From: Acanthornis magna
Taxonomy: Eukaryota > Chordata > Aves > Passeriformes > Acanthizidae
Assembly (NCBI GenBank): GCA_036785705.1
Contig: JAWUZG010000139.1
Span: 806,001 to 870,000, forward strand
Length of the DNA: 64,000 nucleotides
Reading direction: 5' to 3'
Shown: piece after piece, positions 22,530 through 34,068 of the stretch
How positions within the stretch are numbered: the stretch's first letter is position 1
Layout: the number at the start of each line of letters is the position of its first letter
Made by a program: the position numbers and the translations under genes
Notes under the pieces: model-generated
The model's database searches: none
Seen by the model: the letters and a program-made list of their open reading frames with translations, nothing else
What the model was told of the DNA's origin: nothing

Positions 22530-23320
22530 GTAAGTTTCTGTAATCTTGGATCTGATGACTTCTTTTAATGCTCAGTAGTAAACAGACCAGGGAATACTGG
22601 TAACCTGCTAATGATTCATTTGTTTGCCCTCACCTGGTTGCTTCTTGTTGCAAAGGCTTTGTAGGAGAATGCTCAAGTGATGTGTTCTGAATTTTTTATT
22701 TGGGAATCAAAGTCTTTGGTTTTTTGGGGTTTTTTAATTTAGAATTAAGTTATTTGCTGGGTTTGTATTTTCATTATTTTGTTAATAATTTTCTCTTTGT
22801 GAAATAGAATTTAATATACACTAGCAACATCATAAACCTTTTAGTTCAGATGAAAAGAAGGATAGCAATTATTGCGTTGTCTCAGTAGAACCAGCACGTT
22901 TATCCGGTATAGTGCACTGCTCTGCAAAAGAAAACTTTCCTAGCACTGGGTCTCTTTCAGACTTTGCCTACTTCCTTACGTTCCTTACAGTTGTATTGTT
23001 GCTAGTGCTTAAAGAGGTGTTGGTTAAAAGTAGGGAAGATGCATGAGAGCACAGAGGGAATGTTTTTCTAGAATGTATTTTGGACCCAAACGAAAATGTA
23101 GTCCAAAGCTCAGGGATTAGTACATCCCAGAAGCCAAAGTGCAGTGAGAGTTGAGGATCTTCCTCGGTACAAAGAGTGTAGTGTGCAGGTGTGGTTACTG
23201 GCCAAAATAATGTGGAGAAGAAAATGCATACAACTGCTGTTAATTGTCTTTATTTTGTAGGAGTAAATGATACAATTTGGTTGTCTCTTATTTCCCGCCC
23301 CCTCTGTGTCCCGCTGCTGG

Positions 23321-23543
23321 TGTATAAACAATGAAGCCAGAGCATCAAACTACATGAGTTCTCTGAATTTACCAGACAAAACATTGCTGTTTGTTAGACA
23401 TCATCCGCTAATGGATGGCTCCATGACCCCAGTGGGAGACAGACCTCAGCTAGTAAAGCGAGATGTGAAGTGTACACAGATTGTAGTAGACAGAGTCAGA
23501 GCACTCAATGGCACCGTCTATGATGTTATGTTCATCGGTACAG
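23321..23543 (+). pseudogene. SEMA4D: SEMA4D exon 10 with mutated splice acceptor
   Basis: 223 bases, phase 0 to 1. Begins [20 protein letters not shown] and ends YDVMFIGT. The two bases before it (23319-23320) are GG, not AG. The nearest upstream AGs would add an in-frame stop. It also has a cysteine ([10 protein letters not shown]) where the human protein has tyrosine or asparagine. Confidence 0.9.
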
Positions 23544-23966
23544 GTGAGTTCTGCAAAACACTTTTTTTCATGGTGCACTGATTGATTTGTTTTCTTAGAC
23601 AAACTCTTGAGATTCCCATATTTACAGTGCTTTTACACCAGCTGGTGTTTTTGTTAAAATGTAAGGTGCACAGTAAGTGGACAGTCTTAGGTGATGTGAA
23701 AAAGTATTGCAGGAAAAGAACTGCGAAGCTTCAATGAGTTGAGCAAAACCACACAATATAATCCCCAACTGGTCATTCTGTGAACCAAATCGTTATTTCT
23801 TGCTCAGAGGTCCTGTTGATGGCAAGTGTAATGGTTGCCTTTGACACAGAATTATTCACCTGAACAGGAAGCAGATCATTGAGACAACTTACAGCAGTTG
23901 TGCAGGCTCTTTTCCTGCCTTTTTGTTTCAAGAATCTTACTTAAACATATTGCTCTGTTGTTTCAG

Positions 23967-24082
23967 ATCGAGGAGCCCTGCACAAAGCTATCAGCTATGA
24001 AAATGGAATGCATATTATTGAAGAAACACAGCTTTTTCCAAATTTTGAACCAGTCCAAACTCTCTTGCTTTCAGCCAAAACA
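23967..24082 (+). pseudogene. SEMA4D: SEMA4D exon 11 (end of Sema domain)
   Basis: 116 bases, phase 1 to 0, acceptor GTTTCAG, donor ACA|GTAAGT. Encodes [20 protein letters not shown] then [19 protein letters not shown]. No lesion. Confidence 0.92.
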
Positions 24083-27000
24083 GTAAGTGGTGTAAGCATC
24101 ATGGCAGTCATCTCATTTTGTTCTTTCACAAAACTTCTTTGTGCCGCTTTGTGACCTTGTGACAAGAGACGATTGCTGTGCACAGAGCCAGAGTGTGCAT
24201 TTGTAACTCACCATGCTGCAGCAATCACACATTGCCTGCTGCATTTTGGTACATTTGGTAAGTGGCAAGTTTCTGAAGGTGCATGGGCATGGGGGAGGGG
24301 CTGGGGGGGCACAGGTGTGCAGGTCTTCACTTCATTTCCATGTGCAGAAGCTGGAAATGGTGAGGTGTTTTAATAGACCATATTTCAGGTTAGGAGTAAT
24401 GTAAAAAAACTGACCCTTTGTTGCTGCTGTGGATTTGTGCAGAAAACTGCCCAGGGCTAAGGAGTGGCGTGTGGTTCTGAGGAAACAGACCTAAGAAAAG
24501 AGAGCAGTCTTCTAGCACAGAGACTCGGAATTCTGTAGCTAGTTGATTTCTGCTGTCCTAAATCTTGCAGGCTCCTCCCTGCTGGATGTGAGAGCAGTTA
24601 CGTTGCTGCAGCTGTGAGTGAGGACCCCCGGTGAGGTCCTGTCCGCCCAGTCAGGCACCAGCTGCAGCTCCAGCTGGATGGCACAGGACCTGCTGCAGGC
24701 TCCAAACCTGGCAGCTGTCCTCCACCATTCATCAGTCACTCGGTTTAATTCTGGAGTGGTTTTGTGACAGTAGGAGGATAATCACTGTGTGTAGTTTGCA
24801 CACGAGTTAGGTCTCTGGCCCTAGTTCCTCAGACCTTCAGATCCCTGAATGTGTCTGTCTATGCCTAAAGTCACTTGTAGCATCAGTGAGATTTTCTGGG
24901 CTTCATAAGGAATGATTGCCTCTTTTGAAGTATCTGGTGGTAATACCAGCATTCAGTAGCTACCTAGTGATCCATAAGTGCTCTGCAGCTTAGGGATTTA
25001 GGAACACTTTGAAACAGCTTTTATTTTTGTGTGATATTTAATAAAATTTTGCATGTCAGAGTGATCAGCTCAGTGGAACAGAGCTTTATGCCATAATTTT
25101 TATGAGCTCATCTTGAATGTTTATTTATCCTTTCATGCTTACAATAGAAAGAAAGGGCAGAATGTGTTTTTGGTAGACAAACGAAAATCAGAATTAAAAA
25201 CTTCTGTGCTTAGTGTTCCGTAAACATGTTTGTATTATTTTTGTATGATACATCACACTGACAACTCACTTATATATGTGTGTGTGTATATATATATTAT
25301 GTGTGTGTATTTATATGTATACAGAGACACACATCAAGTATTTGCGTAATCTGCAAAGAAAGCTTGAAATTACTTGCTTTGACAGGAAGTTTCAGAATAT
25401 GCCCTGTCATAGAAGATAGTGATAGATAGCTCTTCTCCGTCTTTTCATGGAGAAACTTCTCTCAGAGCTTAGAATTGAAATAAAACACCGCTTCCTGCAT
25501 TGGCACTGTGGAGAGTAACAGTTTGTGTCTTCTGCAAGTGAAAATTTCCATGTTGCAAATATAATTATTGACAGATAAAACTAAACCCTAAAACTGAACT
25601 AGTGCTGCCCAGTACATTCCCATGAAAGCAGAGCTACTTTTCAGTGATGAGGAGTGGGAGGTTGGGTCAGGTGCCAGAGTCATGATAACTGTATAGTGAC
25701 AGTACCAGCCAAGCAGGGATTCCTGCTGCTCCCCGGCCTGAAAACACAAGTTTCTGCCTCCACAGCCTGTGGCTACTGAAGTCCTTCACAGAGCTGGTGT
25801 TGTTTTATACATCATGGCATCCCATAGTAGTGGATTAACCACAGAAGGGTAATAATTACCCTAATGGTGGGTTTTAGACCTCTTTGGAGTCCGAGTCCTT
25901 TCTGAGTGCATTTTTCAGTAGTCTCTAGGTTCTTCCCGTAGTATGTGGAGCATGGTGGGCACAATCTATAGCAGAGCCTATAGTAGATCCTCTTAACTCC
26001 TGCTTGACTGGAAGGCGTGTCTCGGGTTTTTTTAATGGTTTGCTCAGCTCACTGTCCGCTCCCTGAACTCTTGGATGTATTTCCATGTATTTCCATCTCC
26101 CATGAGCTGGGAAACGTGCCGAGACGCTACAGCCCAAGCTCAGTATTGCACCATTTCAGCATTATCCAGCAGGGCATAAGAGAGATGAGCAGTGCTCGGT
26201 GCACTGTGGAAATCTTCAAGCAGAATGGGAAGTTTTCCTAGGAAGTTGTATGTCTCCAACACTATAGACTTCCTTCTGTGAGTGCTGCAACATAGTCCAG
26301 CACTAATCTAAGTTAAATTTCAGAATGGAAGACTGCATTTGAATGGATGTTTGACTGTCTTTCAAACTGTATCTTCCAGCAGTGCCAGCAGATTCTTTTT
26401 TGATCCTGTTTTATCTTGCAGTTTCCAGTGTTGAGAGTTTCCTTGAAAGCTGTTTGCACACTTTATATGTGAGATGGATTCCAACTAATTTGTGCTTGGT
26501 CTTGCAGCTTCCTCTAGAGACTTCGTCGTGATCATTGCATTAAAGAGACTGACATGTTCGGCGTTCTCATGGCAGAAGCTCCTTACATCCTTAGTTGAAA
26601 AAGCAGTGTTAGCGAGCCCCGAAACCTAAACTGAACCCTAAGATACTCTGTCATTTGTTTTCTTGAGGGTATTTATCATGTCAAGACCAAATATCTGCAC
26701 CTGAGCATAGGATTTTTGAAGGATGTTTCTGTACTTTAAATCTCTTCTTGGGTGTCTGCTCATCACTTTGTGACCGTACTCATCGTGCTGGAGTCCAGCA
26801 GTCTTACTGCAGACAAGACCCAAGTCCATTTCTGTGCACTGAGATCTGTATGGCTGCAGTACAGGAAAAGCCATTCCATGCTTGGATCCAGCTGATTTGC
26901 CTGACAACTGCAGTAGGGTGCTGATAAATCTGCTCAGGGTGAAGCCAGCCCACTGCTGAGGTGGGCTGTGCCATTCAGCTTTCTATGCAGGGTCTCCAAA

Positions 27001-27771
27001 GGAGTAGCGGGTCAGTCGTGGTGGTTTTGGGTTGCAGCACAGGGCCCTTTCTTGAGGCATTGCCTGATGATCTGTGAAGTCCCAGTGTACCTTTAGCCAT
27101 CGTTTCCCCGAGCTCTAAAGCAGATGAGTGAAATCCAGCAGCTGCCTGCCTTTTATAATAAGGATGAGTGTGGTCTTTTCCTGCTGTGCCCAGAGTCAAA
27201 CTTGTTTGGGATCCCCAGCAGCAGTGGTTGAACAGCCATTCTGATTAATTCCCGTTCTCCTAGGTGCCTTGCCAGTGTTGTTTCCTTTGAACACTGCCAG
27301 TGTTCTTTCCTTAAGAAGCATTGGACTCTTGTAAGAATGATGCTGCCGTGGCTGCAGAGACTGGCTGGCTGAAGAGCTGAAGGCACTAGGACTGTTTTGG
27401 GTTAACAGGGGCAGGTCCAGCACAGGCTTGCCTTGCCTCATAGAGGATTATTGCATTCATATTTCTGGAAAAACTGTGATAGACATGGTTATTTTCATGT
27501 CATAAACTGTACCTGTTTCAGTTTTTCATTGTCTTTTTGCACTTTTCAGCATTGCTGGAATATTTTCAAGATAACTTTTTAGAAATAAAAGCTAATGAAA
27601 TGCTTATTCTCTTCATGAGCCAGTTTTTACAAAAATGGCTGTATGTATGCAGCTCTTTAATAATATTTGAATTGTTCTGTGAATTGGATTGTTTGAGTTT
27701 GAGAAAGTGATTGGCTTTGTTTGTTTGTTTGTTTGTGCTTTTTGTTTTTGTTTGTGCTTTGTTTCCTTTAG
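24083..27771 (+). other. SEMA4D intron 11
   Basis: Long intron. It contains an AT/GT dinucleotide tract at about 25270-25320 and a GTTT tract at 27714-27765 just before the exon 12 acceptor. No other gene or repeat is recognised. Confidence 0.5.
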
Positions 27772-27944
27772 GGCAGAAGATGCCTCTTTGCTGGTACACA
27801 TTCTGGTGTGGTGCAGTCTGCAGTGGCATTCTGTGACAAGTACACCACTTGTGTTGACTGTGTTTCAGCAGGGGATCCTTACTGTGCTTGGAAACCCCTT
27901 GAAGCTTCCTGCACTGATGTTTTTAAAGAAGGTGGAATGGAAAG
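27772..27944 (+). pseudogene. SEMA4D: SEMA4D exon 12 (PSI domain)
   Basis: 173 bases, phase 0 to 2. Encodes [20 protein letters not shown] then [20 protein letters not shown] and on, the cysteine-rich PSI domain with its DPYCAW signature. Open. Confidence 0.92.
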
Positions 27945-28174
27945 GTAATCGTATCCTTTGATTAGCTTGCAGTTACAATCAGTATTTAATCAGTCTTGCC
28001 CCTTACTGATAAATGGAATTTTAAAAACTGAATGTTTTCAAATACAGACTTATTCCTATCCATATATGTCTGCTAGCGCTGTTCAAATAAGATGACTCTT
28101 AATTGAGTCCAAGGGGATGGGCAGACTTCAGGAAACAAGATTTGAAGTTGTAATGGTTGGACATCCTTTTACAG

Positions 28175-28218
28175 GAACTGGATTCAAAACACAGGTGGAG
28201 ATGCTTCTTCTTGTTCTG
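28175..28218 (+). pseudogene. SEMA4D: SEMA4D exon 13 (end of PSI)
   Basis: 44-base exon between TTTTACAG and CTG|GTGAGT. Completes an Arg codon, then encodes NWIQNTGGDASSCS, matching the GDAS-C segment at the end of the SEMA4D PSI domain. Too short for ORF finding; found by phase continuity. Confidence 0.8.
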
Positions 28219-29489
28219 GTGAGTTAGTCTTTGAAGAGCTCTTTCATAAATGTCTAGGTGGAGTGGCAGAAGAGTTCTGTTTAGTCCAGCTTTGCTCTTG
28301 TGATTATCTCGACATTAATTTCTATTTTAATAGTTATGAGATTCTGCCTTGAATATTTGAGAATCTGTACAAACTTGCATGTTGTCTTAAAAACTGTAGT
28401 GTATGGAATGAGAACTACTTGCTGTATGCGACCTGAATTCTGCCTTTATTACAAAGGCAACAGTATATATGCTTTTCAGCATGAGAAGTTGTCTCTTAGT
28501 TGTTTTCTCAGTCTTTCACAATTCCTCAATACATCTGTCAGGTTTGACAGCTTGTTATTCTTCTCAGGAGTGAGCAGGAAGTCTGCTCATCTGCTTCAGA
28601 TCCTGTGCTGATCCATACCCTTCTGCATTCAGTCCTTCTGATTCTCATGGGATTTCGGGGGCCCTTTCCCCTGCAACTCCACAAAAACTGCCTGTGTTTG
28701 TGTGCATTTCAGTGTGCAGTGCACGAGCCCCTGAAATGAATGGGGGCACTTCCACAGCGACTCGTGAATGAAAGCAATACCAGAAGTGCTTCTATTGCAG
28801 AGGCCTCTGTCTCTTTGATGCAGCATTTGACATTTCTGCTGCGAGCTTTAACAAGTGCTTGCTTATTGCTGCTAGATCAGATGAAACAATTCTGAAAAAA
28901 CCTGGTTTTACCGTGAGAGGGGAGGGGGAACTCAGAACATGATACAGAGCAGCTAAAGTACCTTCCATAGTGCTTTAAGACAAGTAACCACAGGTCCTTT
29001 CTTTATAGTCTGTGCTGCTGCCACCAGATCCGGGCGATCATAAAGAGGAGTGGAGTTACAGGCGATTTGAGCTGCAGTGAAAAAAGCTCTTAAGAGTTTG
29101 ATGTAATCGCTTTTTATTTCTAATCCAAGCAAAGCATGGACCGCCATGAGAGCTTTGCTTGTTACTTTTTTTGTTAACTTATGGGGTGGCATTGTGGGTG
29201 TGCCATAAGTGCAAATATCCTTTTTTTCAGAAGAGAGTTCCTAGTTCAGTTTCCTCTTGGATATTTTGTAGTTGCTGATTTACTTAAAGTGCACTAATTG
29301 GATAGAAAGTGAGACCAAGTACAGTGTCTTTTCCCAAACAGTGACTTCTCTCAGGTGCACCCTCAGTTGTGGATCAGTGAGGTCTTGCCTTTATCTAGAA
29401 GCGCAGGCTGTCTTAGAGTTGAGTGTCCTCTCTCTTAGTTTGTCATGATGTTTTACGTGCAGCTTGGTATTTCACTGAGATTCTTGCAT

Positions 29490-30200
29490 GCTGTCCACTG
29501 GTCTTGTGAGGTGAATGCCATAATCTCCATGCTTCCAGTAAGACTGAAACACAGTCTGGTGAAGCTGTACAGATTGGAGCAAACTGGAATCATTGCTGAT
29601 ACTCTGCACGTTTATTTTGATGTTCCAGATAAAGTAAGAGAGAATCCCCTACAGCATACATTCAAGCATGGGAGCACAGAAGGTGATAGCGATGCGCCAA
29701 CAGTACCAGCTGTATCAGCCGAGGGGGTCCTGGAAAAGACAACGTTCCTCAAGTCAAACAATAACTTCCTGTTGATCTTCCTCTTCCTCTTCTTCTTCCT
29801 CTTCTTTTTCATTCTCTTTTTGTGCCTGCTCTCCTACAACTGTTACAAAGGTTACTTGCCAGGGCAATGCTTGAAATTTCACTCTGTGCTGCTGCTTGGT
29901 AAGAAGAAAACAAAGTCATATTTTTCTGATTGTGAGAAAAGCATGAAAGAGATGCTGGTGGAGCAGGGCAGTGCCAGCCACCAGAGCGGGGAGCAGCCCA
30001 AGCCCGCGCACAGCCCCAGCTACGAGATGGAGCCTGACTGCAGGAACAGCCAGCGGCAGGCTGGGGACTCGCGGGCATCCTGCCAGGCCAAGGACAAGCC
30101 CTTCGACTCAAGTGTGAACTCAAGGACGCTGACTCAAATGTGGAGGGGGGGAATGAAGGACCTCATCGTCCCTCTCAGTGGCGGAATTGAGCTGTGGTAG
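29490..30200 (+). pseudogene. SEMA4D: SEMA4D terminal exon: stalk, transmembrane helix, cytoplasmic tail
   Basis: Clear from about 29737: KTTFLKSNNN, then a membrane helix at about 29766-29834 (FLLIFLFLFFFLFFFILFLC), YNCYKGYLPGQCLKFHS and a tail including GKKKTKSYFSD and KDKPFD. Weaker stalk similarity begins near 29490. The Ig domain expected upstream is not recognisable as an open frame. At about 30107 one base is missing relative to the family, so the tail leaves frame after KDKPFD; the expected K-C-E-L-K type ending continues in another frame. The frame actually read stops at 30200. Confidence 0.85.
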
Positions 30201-31477
30201 TCCTGCTGGCTGTTTGAGCATGGAGAGCCTGGCTGTGACAGCTGAGCCGTAGCAGGGTTACATGCTCAAGCTGTAGAGCAAGCCCATTTTTGTTCAGATC
30301 TCAGCAGACGAGAGAAATGGTGTACTTGTCTGGAGACCAGAGCATCTTGTGTTGTACTGTCTTTATTCTGGGTTTTTTTTTCAAATGGCCAGTTTCAGAT
30401 CACCGCTTGTTTATTCCCAATTTTCGCCCCTACTGAGCGCTTTGCTCTAGTGAAGCTACTTGCTTGTTCTTTGGCCATATTCTTCGATAGAATAAAAGTA
30501 ACTTTATAGTTCAGTTGGCTTTTAAAAGGACTTTGGTTTACGAATATTTTTAGTTGCCGTTACAAAAAGATCTACTTTCATTTTAATTCCAAATTGGAAA
30601 TCGAGTTTAGTTTATCAGATTGGTAAATTACAGACTTTTGTCCAATTGGGACTTTTTTTCTTTGCTTCTAGTGACTGTTTTTAGTTTTATGTTTTGTGTT
30701 CTGGCACACTAGATCTCTTTAGTTGGTTAATTTTTTTAACTGCTCTTTAAGTACCTTAGATTTTAAGGTATAATGGGGATAGCATTGCCTTGATTTGTGT
30801 AAGACTCAGGGATAATCTTGTTTAAAGGCTTTTTTCTTTGCTGCTTTTAATGGTAAAAAAAAAAGCAGCACCACCGCCAGCCAGATGGACATAGGTCCCA
30901 TTTTACTTTCTGTACAAAACTGGACTTTGGAAGAATTAACTTCAACAATTCAGCTAGTGACTCGCTGGAATGGACTGTTAGGACACAGCCTGATGAGAAA
31001 ACGTTGCTGATTTTTCTCTTTTTTTCGCATTCAGAAATAACTCAGCTTCTTTTTGTGACAAATACTTGCAGCCTCACCCTTTCTGGATGATACCTTCACT
31101 CTCCTATGCAACTGGAGACTGAAACGGAAGCTGCGTAAACAATCAGTCTTTTGAACCATTTTTGTGAGGTGAAAGTGTGCATTTGTTCTCAGCCTGGTTC
31201 ACAGCAGCACTGTTTGTCTGAAAAAGCATTTTGTGTGCAGTATAGTCCTGAAGAATTGTTCCTCTCACTGCTTCTTTCTGTAAATATTGTTAGAAGTAGA
31301 ATTCATCATTTTAACAGTAAATAGCAGTATGCCTGGGCTGCTTTTCTGTGTTGAACTTACATGCAAACATAATTTAGACCATCTTAGCGTAAACAGTTTA
31401 TATTTTGTAAGATTCAGTTTGGTTTTATTTTTCTGTTTTTAATTATGTACGCATAACAGAATAAATATTACAATAAA
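30201..31477 (+). other. SEMA4D: SEMA4D 3' UTR-like sequence
   Basis: Long AT-rich sequence without exons following the tail frame and ending at clustered polyadenylation signals. Read as the former 3' UTR. Confidence 0.6.
31460..31477 (+). terminator. Polyadenylation signals of SEMA4D copy
   Basis: Two AATAAA hexamers, 31460-31465 and 31472-31477, at the end of the 3' UTR-like region. An earlier AATAAA near 30491 could serve a shorter transcript. Confidence 0.6.
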
Positions 31478-31926
31478 TTGTATTCTATCTTGGCTTTTAT
31501 GAAATGTGACACAATGACACTCCTTTCCATTTGGGAAGCACTAATGTACCTTGTGGTTTCCTTTCGGGGCGGGGGGATGTAAAGACTTTGTAATTAATTT
31601 GGGGCAGCCTCTCAGCTTCAATTGAATGGCTTACAACCCAGGGTGGGGAGATGGAAAGGATGGGAGGAAAAAAAGGTGGGTGAAGGAGGAAAGTGCTCCT
31701 CTCTAGGGGCCTAGGGACACTTCATCTTACTGCCTTTCTAAATCTCATTTGTCTTTTTGCATTATTTCTTCATTGCGTGATGCATTTCTTGCAACATTTT
31801 TCCTTAGTTCCCTTTTACTTTCTTTTCTGTCCTCTTGTGTCACACAGCCTCATCTCCGATACCTTTCCCTTCTGCTGGTGCCTCCTTTTTTGTCCTGTGT
31901 GGGAAGTGACTCTCCTCCTTCCCCCC
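31478..31926. other. Intergenic, nothing recognised
   Basis: T-rich and C-rich stretches only; no gene or repeat supported. Confidence 0.4.
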
Positions 31927-32540
31927 TGTCCTGGGGTGGCGTAAATGATATTTCGTATTCCCTATCGTTTGTATACTTGACCAGAATATGGTCCTGTAGC
32001 TTTAACTGTGTCCTGCAGCCAAGAGAAGCTCTGCCAGCGTGGGATGTTTTGGGAATTTTGGGAATTTTGGGGGGATTTTTTTGGGTTTTTTCCCCAGCTG
32101 TTCTACAGGGGAGGGAGAAGGAAGGGACACTGTTTGTTTTATTATTTTTTTTGAGTCAGTTGCTGCTGCTGGTTGCTGCTGCTACTGGTGTGGTTGCTGC
32201 TTGGGTTTTCTTTTTTATTTCTTTTTCCCTTTTTCCCCCAGGATTGGGTTTTTTTCGTCATTTTTGGACCTTTTTCTTCAACTTGCTTTCTCATCTGAGA
32301 ACCTGAGGAGCCCCGGAGGACAGCGGACGAGAATCCTCCAGGGAGCCACCGGAGGAACTCCACCCGGCCCCTCCGGGGACCCCAGAAAGGGGAAGCTACG
32401 CCTGAGGAAAAGGACACTAAAGTTCATCAGCTGTTTATTCAGGTTTAATGACCCTTTTTTTCGTTTCCCTTTCTGCTGTGTGGTCTGTTAATTAAACAGT
32501 TCTTCCCACTTTAGGCTGAGATATTCTGTTGTTGTGGGAG
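31927..32540 (+). mobile_element. Putative solo LTR (ERVL/ERVK-like)
   Basis: Starts TGTCCTGGGGTGGCG and contains ATATTTCGTATTCCCTATCG, T-rich tracts, a GC-rich block at 32295-32440 (GAGAACCTGAGGAGCCCCGG and following), then TTAATTAAACAG resembling a polyadenylation region. The overall look matches avian LTRs I have seen. The 3' end and target duplication are not established. Confidence 0.4.
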
Positions 32541-34068
32541 GAAGGGATGCCTTTGCTGTGGGGGAGGCACCTGTTCAGAGTGCTTTCTACCTGGGATATT
32601 TGTCTCTAACCAAGGCAGGGAAGCAGGGGAGGACTGGACTTGGTATTATGGGTTGGCATTTTGCTCCCCTTGTGCAGATATTTTGCCTCTTTCTGGGTCC
32701 TGCACATGAGGTTGCATGAATTCATCTTAGTTGGGGGGGGGGGGGGGGGCGCTAAGCAATTGCTTTTGCAAGAAAGGTCTCTGCTTGGATTTGTTCACAT
32801 TTGCTCAGTGTCTGTCGATATTTGTTTCTATTAACAGAGCTGTAATGGACCTTTATTTCCCTCAGCTATGAACAGAAGGTAAAATGTGTTTTCAAGGAGA
32901 AAAAGGTTAAACGAGACTGTCAGAGAGGTGAATGTTGTGCCTGGTTGTCTGCAAAACGGATATGGCATCACTAAATGTATGATGCAAATACAGAGATTGC
33001 TGCATCATCCAGTCCAAATCCTCAAGCTTATTTTTAATTAAGTTTCTAACTTAATTGTTATTTTATCAGAATTGCTAAATCTCTTCCTATTTTTAATTGT
33101 AAATATCTGTTTCAAGCTGTCTGGAAACTCAGCAGGAGTTGGTGAGTTCTTTTGGTCATCTCTTACTCATGGCACATGTTTTAAGCTGAAAGCTCGCCTA
33201 AGGATAGCACTTTACAACCTTGTGTCTCGTTTCTAGAAGGTAAAGCTGAAGTGGGTACAGCACAAACAGCACTTGTGGCAGACCACTACTTTTTTTCTGA
33301 AAAATAAGTTTTTTCGAACATGGAGTACTCCTGCCCTTTTGGGAAAGGAAGGAATAAATCTGCCTTCAGAAATTTTCTCCCAGTTTGTCCCTCTCTACTC
33401 CCCCGAAGTCTTCCATTTCTCAGAGATCTGTCCACTGGATGTGCACAGGCAAACAGGTTTCTTGTATGCTATCTCTATTGGAACTATTCTGTCCCACTAC
33501 AGAATTTTAAAAACCTTTAGAGGCAGTTGAGGCAAGCTTCATGTGAATTGAACAAAATACTACACCATCTGGCTCAGGGGAGAGACGGTGATAATTTCTC
33601 TGGTGTGCTCTGTTGAAATTAGACAGAGCAGGAACAGCTTTTCCTTGGGTTTTGGTTCTACTCGAAGATGTTTCACTGGCACCTCCTTCCCCAGCTCCAT
33701 GTCCATAACATCACAGACCAATGACATAACTAAAGTATTTGGAGTGTGCTGAGCAACAATTTAAATGCTTTTATAATCAGAAACACTGCAAAACACTGTG
33801 CTTTAGCTGCAGATCCAGACTCTGTGTCTGTGGTGTGAACATGACTCCGTTCCTCCCTTAGTTCATCTGCAGCTGAAGGTTTTACATGTTGGATTATTTT
33901 CAGTCTTGGTGAAATAACCCCAGGACTGTGAACATAAAAATTCTGTGAACTTGGCAATATACTTTAAAGGAGTGATTATTTCATGGAGATATTGAGATGG
34001 GTATGTGGTAACACCCACATCCAATGCCTGTTCCCTGTGGTTATCCTTTTTTAGGAGTACAAGAAAGT
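32541..34068. other. Spacer between LTR-like element and tandem array
   Basis: Holds an uninterrupted run of 17 G (32733-32749). No gene is recognised. Confidence 0.5.

Larger units (their letters stand above)
5786..31477 (+). pseudogene. SEMA4D: SEMA4D (semaphorin 4D / CD100) full-length copy with disabling lesions
   Basis: Thirteen coding exons plus a terminal exon in the order of vertebrate SEMA4D, a type I membrane semaphorin that signals through plexin-B1 and CD72. They cover signal peptide (exon 1), Sema domain (exons 2-11), PSI domain (12-13), and stalk, transmembrane helix and cytoplasmic tail (terminal exon). Exon lengths and intron phases join without error through exon 13, and all introns are GT-AG except the exon 10 acceptor. 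Lesions: TGA at 22072-22074 (exon 8), TGA at 22491-22493 (exon 9), GG instead of AG before exon 10 (23319-23320), an Ig domain eroded beyond recognition, and a 1-base loss near 30107 that shifts the tail frame. Introns mean it is not a processed copy. It is either a degenerating allele or gametologue or a segmental duplicate. Several splice-grade exons suggest that inactivation is fairly recent. Confidence 0.88.

Noticed and set aside
23267..23320. Extension of SEMA4D exon 10 upstream to the ATG at 23267
   Set aside because: The added residues match nothing in the family. The exon begins at 23321 by phase and homology, and a stop precedes the ATG.
31749..32491. Plus-strand frames of 185 and 150 codons rich in Phe and Leu
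   Set aside because: They are translations of T-rich tracts inside the putative LTR and have no recognisable domain.
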